NCBI GenBank assembly: GCA_002307055.1
Contig: DBTM01000043.1
Coordinates: forward strand, 410 to 12,680
Direction of reading: 5' to 3'
From: Clostridiales bacterium UBA1316
GTDB taxonomy: Bacteria; Bacillota; Clostridia; Oscillospirales; Oscillospiraceae
Length of the DNA stretch: 12,271 bases
Shown: in pieces, positions 7,088 through 12,271 of the stretch
Numbering within the stretch: position 1 is the first letter of the stretch
Layout of the letters: the number at the start of each line of letters is the position of its first letter
Made by a program: the position numbers and the translations under genes
Notes under the pieces: generated by a model
Told to the model about the DNA's origin: nothing
The model's database searches: none
Seen by the model: the letters and a program-made list of their open reading frames with translations, nothing else

Positions 7088-8143
7088 TTGGAGGAAAGAT
7101 ATATACCATCAGCCAACACCGGAACACATAGAAGCACTGCCAATACTGTGAGCACCTCGAATTCCGGAAATACAGCAAATATGTCGAATTCAAGGAATGC
7201 TGTGGTAACACCCAGCAAGTCCTATATGCCGGCAACGCCGATTATCAGCGCGATGCCGAATACCTGCGTAATGCCTGAGATGACCGCGAAGCCGAACACA
7301 GGTGCAATGCCTGATATGGCCGCGAAACCGAACACGGGTATGATGCCCAACATAACAACCAAACCGAACACGGATATAATGCCGAACATGACTGCCAAAC
7401 CAAACACAGATATAATGCCGAATATGACGGCTAAGTTAAACATGGATATGATGCCGAACATGACGGCTAAGCCGAACATGGATATGATGCCGAACATGAC
7501 GGCCAAGCCGAACATGGATATGATGCCGAACATGACGGTTAAGCCAAACATGGCTATAATGCCGAACATGACGGCTAAGCCGAACATGGATATGATGCCG
7601 AACATGACGGCAAAACCAAACATAAGCATGATGCCGAACACGGTCGTTAAACCAAACGACAATACTGAAGCAAATACGTCAGGCTGCGGTTATAAGAATG
7701 GCGAACTGCCACCCTGTGCGCCCCTGTCTGTCGGCTTTGTACCCTTCCAGCAGAAGAACCCGCCGAAATACAACACGGATGAAGCGCTCACAAAAGGTAC
7801 ATTATTCCCCGGCCTTGATTTACCTTTCATGAATATAACAAACAAAACCAATCCATATGCCGGCACCCCAATGGGAGAACTGATGGCGCTCGGTTTTGCT
7901 ATAAAAGAAATTAATCTCTATCTGGACACGCATCCAAAAGACAAAGACGCATTTGATACGCTCAAATCACTCAATAAACTCATGCAGGACGGCCAAGAGA
8001 AATTTGTCCGCATGTTCGGCCCGCAGACGATCATGGATATCACCTCCGGCGACGAATATACCTGGCTGAATAACCCCTGGCCCTGGGATTTCAAAGATTC
8101 AAATAATTCCAAAGAATCTTGGGATAAGGGGGCGTCAAAATAA
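7088..8143 (+). CDS. Repeat-containing CotJA-CotJB fusion spore coat protein
   Basis: A predicted spore coat protein of 351 residues. Residues 1-56 are Ser/Thr/Asn-rich; 57-188 are eleven 12-residue repeats of the type PNMDMMPNMTAK; about 209-249 resemble CotJA (VGFVPFQQ, then ALTKGTLFPGLDLPF); about 262-334 match CotJB (EINLYLDTHPKDKDAFD, and the terminal WLNNPWPWDF). CotJA and CotJB are normally separate proteins of under 100 residues encoded next to cotJC; here they are one polypeptide. I chose TTG at 7088 because AGGAGG (7075-7080) lies 7 nt upstream. The in-frame ATG at 7022 has no such site and overlaps the -10 of the likely promoter. The stop shares a base with the cotJC start (TAATG), so translation is probably coupled. 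In Bacillus CotJ proteins need each other for coat assembly; the role of the repeats is unknown. Confidence 0.85.
   Translation: MEERYIPSANTGTHRSTANTVSTSNSGNTANMSNSRNAVVTPSKSYMPATPIISAMPNTCVMPEMTAKPNTGAMPDMAAKPNTGMMPNITTKPNTDIMPNMTAKPNTDIMPNMTAKLNMDMMPNMTAKPNMDMMPNMTAKPNMDMMPNMTVKPNMAIMPNMTAKPNMDMMPNMTAKPNISMMPNTVVKPNDNTEANTSGCGYKNGELPPCAPLSVGFVPFQQKNPPKYNTDEALTKGTLFPGLDLPFMNITNKTNPYAGTPMGELMALGFAIKEINLYLDTHPKDKDAFDTLKSLNKLMQDGQEKFVRMFGPQTIMDITSGDEYTWLNNPWPWDFKDSNNSKESWDKGASK
7256..7651 (+). repeat. Eleven tandem 36-bp coding repeats
   Basis: Eleven in-frame 36-bp units encode 12-residue repeats. The first three (PNTCVMPEMTAK, PNTGAMPDMAAK, PNTGMMPNITTK) and the last (PNISMMPNTVVK) are divergent; units 6, 7, 8 and 10 are almost identical in DNA, with only a few base changes. 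This gradient suggests recent expansion by slippage or unequal recombination from the middle. The units are rich in Met, Asn and Pro with one Lys each. Confidence 0.95.
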
Positions 8144-8364
8144 TGTTTGAATATCAAAAAAGACTGCAATACCCTGTTCACATCACAACCCCAAACCCAG
8201 CTCTGGCTAAATTCATCATCAGCCAATACGGCGGCCCCGACGGTGAACTCGGCGCCTCCCTGCGTTACCTCAGCCAACGCTACTCCATGCCCTACCCCGA
8301 ACTAAAAGGGCTGCTTACCGATATAGGTACATCGTTGGCAGGAATGGCCAATATGGGGAGTTAG
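8143..8364 (+). pseudogene. cotJC: Truncated cotJC, manganese catalase-like coat protein
   Basis: The 73-residue product matches the first third of CotJC, a manganese-catalase family coat protein normally of about 190-200 residues: KRLQYPVHITTPNPALAKF, QYGGPDGELGASLRYLSQRY and MPYPELKGLLTDIGT. Residue E35 (PDGELGAS) corresponds to the first metal ligand of manganese catalases. Similarity stops at IGT (61-63), exactly where the EELAH motif supplying the next Glu and His ligands should begin; SLAGMANMGS and a stop follow. The four-helix core and the other ligands are missing, and I find no remainder downstream, so catalase activity is not expected. The ATG overlaps the stop of the fused cotJA-cotJB gene (TAATG), with AAGGGGG about 10 nt upstream. 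It could be a decayed remnant or a short protein kept for assembly with CotJB. Confidence 0.8.
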
Positions 8365-8414
8365 CCATAATGTATCCCGCCGCCCATCACCCTCGCCCAT
8401 ATCACCCGCCGCGC

Positions 8415-8581
8415 TGTCATTCCCCCCACACGCGGGAATCCAGTCTTCGCTGAGATCATTCCAATTCGGATTGTTTTCTTCAATTAGACGCAGCTTCCAT
8501 TTCTTTTACTCGCAAGAATATAAACATAATAGTTGTTCATTTCTACAGCCTTTCTGGATTCCCGCCTGCGTGGGAATGACA
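8415..8581. mobile_element. 167-bp MITE-like element with terminal inverted repeats
   Basis: Two imperfect inverted repeats, 8415-8443 (TGTCATTCCC then CGCGGGAATCCAG) and 8554-8581 (CTGGATTCCCGC then GTGGGAATGACA), bound about 110 bp of non-coding AT-richer sequence. The arms are about 28 nt, agree at nearly all outer positions, and each is itself an ATTCCC/GGGAAT palindrome. This GTCATTCCCGC...GCGGGAATCCAG type of repeat is widespread as a non-autonomous repeat in bacterial genomes. No target-site duplication is clear. It begins 50 nt after the cotJC remnant; the rest of 8365-8656 is non-coding, with a GC-rich degenerate stretch at 8373-8412. Confidence 0.75.
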
Positions 8582-8656
8582 AACGAGGGTTGCGGTAATG
8601 ATAAACGGTAACAACGGGATAATCATTAAATGGGTTAGAACTCCGCAGTGCGGTTG

Positions 8657-9397
8657 TTAGCGAAATTGAATAGCTACTGCGGTTATATCGTCATAAGACG
8701 TTTCAGCAGCAAATGCAATTTCTTTTGCTTGCCTGATCAGGATGTCCGTACCGTCTTGAATGCCATGATTCTTTAATGTTTTAAGAATATTATCAGGCGT
8801 TATCCAGTCACTCAAACCGTCACAGCACATAAAAAACATATCACCTTGATTGACAACATATTGCTCAATCACATTAGGCGGTACTACTTCCGGTATAAAC
8901 CATTCAAAGCAACTCTGCATATGTTCGTGCATTTGCCGTATGTAACCTTCGTATTCAGCTCTTGTTATATAACCTTGCTCAATCATATCTTCATACTTTA
9001 GTTTATTTTTTGCGACTTGTTTTATTAATCCGTCAGAAATAAGAAACGCGGGGGAATCTCCAAGAGTAGTTACCGTCAGCGCATCTTTCTCTATAACCGT
9101 TATAATAATTGTTCCATAAAACCGTTGGCGGTTTTTTTGAGAAATGTTTATCAACTCGTTATTAATTTTATAAAACAAAGAATCCACATATTCTATAGGG
9201 CCAAGATTTGAAGTTGAAAAATCATAATGCTTTGCTATTTCGACGCACGAATTACTCATTATAACCTTTCCTTTTTCGCCTGCGCCGGAAGCCCCGTCCG
9301 ATAATATAAAAACTTTTTGATCAGGCGATATATAGAAAGAATCTCCGTTGATACCCGAGCTGCCGGTCAAAGTCGCTCCATATGATAATATTTCCAT
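8657..9397 (-). CDS. PP2C-type protein serine/threonine phosphatase
   Basis: A stand-alone metal-dependent PPM/PP2C phosphatase domain of 246 residues, likely cytoplasmic since there is no signal or membrane segment. The family motifs appear in order: INGDSF (16-21) with D19, LSDGASG (32-38) with D34, GTIIIT (95-100), LGDSPAFLI (112-120), CDGLSDWI (192-199) with D193, and YDDITAVAI (235-243) with D236. These aspartates should bind the two or three metal ions. The first motif is a weak form of RxxNxD, as the usual Arg is not obvious. The ATG at 9397 has AGAGGA about 11 nt upstream. No partner kinase or regulator is in the window, unlike prpC-prkC pairs. Base composition is clearly more AT-rich than pdp upstream, and the gene sits between a MITE-like element and pdp, suggesting acquired DNA. 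Its substrate is unknown; a role in sporulation or defence would be speculation. Confidence 0.85.
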   Translation of the reverse strand: MEILSYGATLTGSSGINGDSFYISPDQKVFILSDGASGAGEKGKVIMSNSCVEIAKHYDFSTSNLGPIEYVDSLFYKINNELINISQKNRQRFYGTIIITVIEKDALTVTTLGDSPAFLISDGLIKQVAKNKLKYEDMIEQGYITRAEYEGYIRQMHEHMQSCFEWFIPEVVPPNVIEQYVVNQGDMFFMCCDGLSDWITPDNILKTLKNHGIQDGTDILIRQAKEIAFAAETSYDDITAVAIQFR

Positions 9398-9485
9398 GTT
9401 GGCGCAAATCCTCTACACATTCTTCCTAAAGCACGAGTCCGCATGGTCGTTGACAATCCCGATTGCTTGAATATATGAATAAACA

Positions 9486-9515
9486 GTGCGGATGTATAAT
9501 GGGCCGGTACCGCAC
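9486..9515. repeat. Short inverted repeat between pdp and the phosphatase gene
   Basis: GTGCGG (9486-9491) and CCGCAC (9510-9515) flank an 18-nt spacer containing TATAAT in plus orientation, but no plus-strand gene follows. The 148-nt gap between pdp and the phosphatase gene shows no convincing terminator; this weak hairpin is the only structured element found. On the minus strand CATATATT (9469-9476) is a possible -10 for the phosphatase gene without a clear -35. Confidence 0.25.
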
Positions 9516-9545
9516 CAGCTGCATCTATTCATTTTTCGGCCTGTA

Positions 9546-10847
9546 TCACTCAACGACGCCGAAAATGAGCGGCAGCTCTGCGGGCTTGTCCGGGCCGAGT
9601 ATGATTGCTTCCGTCATATAGGCGGCGGCATTTTGCAGTCTTGCTTCTTCTGACGTATGGAAGACGGCAATTGTTTCATCTTTCGCGCAAAAATCACCTG
9701 TTTTGCGCAATAAAATAATCCCAGCCAGAGGGTCGATCGTGTCGCCTGTCTTCTCTCTGCCGGCGCCGAGGACTGACGCCGCCTTGCCGATAAGCTCAGC
9801 GTTCATGTGGCTGATATAGCCGCTTTGAGCGGCTTTAAACGGATGCTGTATCGGTGCTTCTCCAAGGGCTTTGGCGTTATTGATAAATGAGGCGTCACCG
9901 CCCTGCGTTGTTATCCACTCTCTGAATTTCTCGAGCGCTATGCCGCTTATAATGGCATCAGTTACCTGCGCGTCGGCTTTCTGATACGACCATCCGTGGC
10001 ACAGGCTCAGCATTCTGGACGCCAGCTCTTTGCAGACGGTTTCTAAATCCTTGCTGCCGCAGCCCGACAGGATCTGTACAGCCTCCAGAATCTCCAGGGC
10101 GTTTCCGACAGCGCTGCCAAGCGGGACATCCATATTTGTAATCACCGCGGCCATATTTCTGGAGCAGGCCTTCCCGATTTCGACCATGGTTTCAGCCAGC
10201 TTTTTGGCGTCATCGATTGTCTTCATAAAAGCGCCGCTGCCCGCTTTGACATCCAGGACGATATTTTTTGAGCCGGAGGCCAGTTTTTTGCTCATGATAC
10301 TCGATGCGATCAGCGGGATACTGTCGACCGTCGCCGTCACGTCGCGCAGCGCGTATATTTTTTTATCGGCAGGCGCGATGTGCCCGGATTGACCGATAAC
10401 AGCAACGCCGGTTTTCTTCACCTGACTGATAAAATCCTCTCGAGTCAGTGTCGTTTTGAAGCCCGGCACGGCCTCGAGCTTGTCGACGGTTCCGCCGGTA
10501 TGACCAAGGCCGCGGCCGGACATTTTTGCAACCTTACCGCCGAGCGCGGCAACAATAGGCGCCACAATCAACGTCGTTTTATCGCCGACACCGCCGGTCG
10601 AGTGCTTATCCGCCGTCAGATTACCGAACACGGACAGGTCAACGTTTTCTCCTGATTCCGTCATCGCCATCGTCAGCGCTGTAAGCTCCCGTTTATCCAT
10701 CCCATTTAAAAAAATCGCCATGAGTAAAGCGGACATCTGATAATCCGGAATTTCTCCGTTCGTGTAGCCGTTTACCGCAAAATATATTTCATCATTTTTC
10801 AGCGTCTCTTTGTCGCGTTTTTTCTCGATTATGTCATAAATACGCAT
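9546..10847 (-). CDS. pdp: Pyrimidine-nucleoside (thymidine) phosphorylase
   Basis: A nucleoside salvage enzyme that splits thymidine, uridine or deoxyuridine with phosphate into the free base and (deoxy)ribose-1-phosphate in the cytoplasm. The 433 residues are the normal family length, and the order is standard: a small alpha domain split around the phosphate site KHSTGGVGDK (81-90), the family signature SGRGLGHTGGTVDKLE (110-125), the pyrimidine-binding YALRDVTATVD and SIMSKKLASG segments, and a C-terminal alpha/beta domain. The Firmicute enzymes of this type usually accept both uridine and thymidine, hence pdp rather than deoA. The ATG at 10845-10847 has AGGAGA about 7 nt upstream. No other salvage genes (deoC, cdd, nupC) accompany it here. 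Upstream, only 81 nt separate it from the serine recombinase stop; no good promoter was found there, so it may be co-transcribed or have a weak promoter. Confidence 0.96.
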   Translation of the reverse strand: MRIYDIIEKKRDKETLKNDEIYFAVNGYTNGEIPDYQMSALLMAIFLNGMDKRELTALTMAMTESGENVDLSVFGNLTADKHSTGGVGDKTTLIVAPIVAALGGKVAKMSGRGLGHTGGTVDKLEAVPGFKTTLTREDFISQVKKTGVAVIGQSGHIAPADKKIYALRDVTATVDSIPLIASSIMSKKLASGSKNIVLDVKAGSGAFMKTIDDAKKLAETMVEIGKACSRNMAAVITNMDVPLGSAVGNALEILEAVQILSGCGSKDLETVCKELASRMLSLCHGWSYQKADAQVTDAIISGIALEKFREWITTQGGDASFINNAKALGEAPIQHPFKAAQSGYISHMNAELIGKAASVLGAGREKTGDTIDPLAGIILLRKTGDFCAKDETIAVFHTSEEARLQNAAAYMTEAIILGPDKPAELPLIFGVVE

Positions 10848-10928
10848 AATATTCTCCTGAACGCTCTGTCAAAATTGCTCGATACTGCTCGCCTGTTGTA
10901 ATTTTAACACATTGTTCATACAAAGTAA

Positions 10929-12271
10929 TCATTTTTTATCATTCCAAAATATAACAGTCCATTTACCCGCCTGACCCTTCAATAATATCTCAATATCATC
11001 AGCGCCGATAACGTTTATTTTATTAACAAGCGCCAGATAAAAATCACTGTCCGGGTCGTCACCGGAGGCCATCAGTGACATTATCTGCAGCATTTCCGCC
11101 GTCCTGCCGCCCGTGTCTGCTTCTTTTATCCGGTCAAGTGCGGCGCAGCATTTTGCCAGCTCCCCGTCATATTGCGCTTTAACGGAGCAGTACTCTTCCC
11201 TGCTGACATCGCCTGAAACAAATGCATCAATCAGATTAATCTTCTTATTTTCAATATGAATAATATTCTTTTTCTGCGCCGTTGCGCTGCGTTCCTGATT
11301 GCAGATTATGTCCATGATAACCGACCGCAAGCTGTTCAAAAGCCGGTCTATGTCCATTGACGCCATGATGGTTCTGACGCAGAGCACCAAATCCTCTTCA
11401 CGTAGCTGCCGTTGCCTGAGCGTGCATCTGCACTGGCTGCAAGTCCAAGCGCGGTAACACTTACCGTCTTTTCCGGTCCTCGTGCGGCAGAGATAAACTG
11501 TTTTGCATCCGGCACATGATATCCTGCCTGAAAGAGCGTATCTGTTTCCCCCGGCTTCCGTATTGTCCTTCTTAGGAGAGCGGCGCGCCAATTCATGCTG
11601 CACAGCCTCCCAGTCTGCTCTTGATATAATCGGTTCATGATGACCTGGGATAATGATGCGGTCACCATTTCGGTTTGCTTTCTTTTTATGCGTCAGATAA
11701 TCCACTGTCACTGTTTTCTTCTGAATCAGATCACCGCAGTATTTTTCATTCTTTAAAATTTTCAGAACCGTCGCCCCAGACCAATTAAAACCACCGGATT
11801 TCGTCGCTGTTTTACTTGCCGACAGTGCCTGCGCAATGGCGCGTACGCCCACTCTGTTATGTAAGTACATATCATATATGATTCGTACGATTTCCGCGCC
11901 CTCAGGCTCAATCGATAGCGTCCCGCCTTTCACATCATAACCCAGCAAGCTTCTGCCGAAGACAATGCCGCGTTCCATTTTGCGCATCTGCCCCCATCTG
12001 ACGCGCTCGCTTGTCTTCCGGCTCTCTTCCTGCGCAACCGAAGCCATGATACCCAGCCGGAGCTCCGCGTCTGTTTCGAGCGTCGATATCCCGTCATTCA
12101 AAAATATAACACCAACACCCATTTCTTTTAACCGGCGCGTATAAGAAATGGCATCGAGAATATTTCTCGAAAAACGGCTGACCTCCTTCGTAATAATAAG
12201 CTCAAATTGTCTTTGCACCGCGTCCTCAATCATTTTCAAGAACCCGGCCCGATGCGCTGTCATCGTCCCCG
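10929..12271 (-). CDS. Large serine recombinase, N-terminal end outside window
   Basis: A site-specific DNA recombinase of the large serine family, as used by phages and integrative elements of Firmicutes for integration and excision. At least 446 codons are in the window and the open frame runs through the right edge. The first visible residues, GTMTAHRAGFLKMIEDA, correspond to roughly residues 45-60 of intact proteins, so the nucleophilic serine and the true start lie beyond 12271; the ATG at 12263 is internal. Counting from that Met: the resolvase domain remainder with VSRFSRN (28-34) and the helix-E region EESRKTSERVRWG (79-91), a recombinase domain (about 105-225), a zinc ribbon (C250, C253, C275, C278, with C280 near), and a C-terminal coiled-coil-like stretch (about 320-385). 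It ends with TGA at 10929. Whether the element's att site is nearby cannot be seen. Confidence 0.93.
   Translation of the reverse strand, partial: GTMTAHRAGFLKMIEDAVQRQFELIITKEVSRFSRNILDAISYTRRLKEMGVGVIFLNDGISTLETDAELRLGIMASVAQEESRKTSERVRWGQMRKMERGIVFGRSLLGYDVKGGTLSIEPEGAEIVRIIYDMYLHNRVGVRAIAQALSASKTATKSGGFNWSGATVLKILKNEKYCGDLIQKKTVTVDYLTHKKKANRNGDRIIIPGHHEPIISRADWEAVQHELARRSPKKDNTEAGGNRYALSGRISCAGCKTVYLCRTRTGKDGKCYRAWTCSQCRCTLRQRQLREEDLVLCVRTIMASMDIDRLLNSLRSVIMDIICNQERSATAQKKNIIHIENKKINLIDAFVSGDVSREEYCSVKAQYDGELAKCCAALDRIKEADTGGRTAEMLQIMSLMASGDDPDSDFYLALVNKINVIGADDIEILLKGQAGKWTVIFWNDKK

Noticed and set aside
7256..7651. Regular 36-bp repeats reminiscent of a CRISPR array
   Set aside because: The units are contiguous with no unique spacers and encode an in-frame peptide repeat.
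7222..7662. Open frame of 146 codons antisense to the coat-protein repeats, very hydrophobic
   Set aside because: It is the complement of the 36-bp repeats, so openness follows from repetition; there is no ribosome binding site and the sense frame has CotJ homology.
8643..8653. CCGCA-G-TGCGG palindrome after the phosphatase gene as a terminator
   Set aside because: The loop would be a single base, the stem is short and no U-run follows.
10867..10872. Perfect TTGACA on the minus strand just upstream of pdp
   Set aside because: A -10 at normal spacing would fall on the start codon itself, so it cannot drive a transcript carrying the pdp ribosome binding site.
11348..11668. 106-codon minus-strand frame inside the recombinase gene
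   Set aside because: It is a shifted frame within a clearly coding region with zinc-ribbon and recombinase domain matches in the main frame.

Overview
The window looks like chromosomal DNA of an anaerobic, endospore-forming Firmicute of the class Clostridia. The reasons are a butyrate-type acyl-CoA dehydrogenase beside an electron-transfer flavoprotein, the spore genes cwlD and cotJ, strong AGGAGG-type ribosome binding sites, and a GTG and a probable TTG start. The Clostridia assignment is an inference from gene content; there is no rRNA in the window.

Layout: (1) 1-2191, minus strand: the 5' part of etfB, and upstream of it an acyl-CoA dehydrogenase gene. A hairpin terminator and a strong sigma-A-like promoter lie between them, so they look like separate transcription units working in one electron-transfer step. 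(2) 2331-4028, plus strand: a membrane-anchored zinc-ribbon protein with two DUF5067-like outer domains, ending at a bidirectional terminator shared with the next block. (3) 4047-6935, minus strand: a compact cwlD-radA-DUF6873 operon with overlapping or nearly touching genes (cortex amidase, DNA-repair ATPase, pentein-fold protein). (4) 6995-8364, plus strand, divergent from cwlD: a cotJ-type spore coat operon. CotJA-like and CotJB domains are fused into one protein behind eleven 12-residue repeats. The following cotJC (manganese catalase-like) is cut to 73 codons, just before its EExxH metal-binding motif. (5) 8365-9545: a 167-bp MITE-like inverted-repeat element and an isolated, AT-richer PP2C-type phosphatase gene on the minus strand; this stretch looks like accessory DNA. 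(6) 9546-10847, minus strand: pyrimidine-nucleoside phosphorylase (nucleoside salvage). (7) 10929-12271, minus strand: a large serine recombinase whose N-terminal catalytic end runs off the window, suggesting the edge of a mobile element.

The most unusual part is the cotJ locus (fusion, Met/Asn/Pro-rich repeat array, decapitated CotJC) and the accessory-looking DNA just downstream of it. No tRNA, rRNA or CRISPR array was seen.
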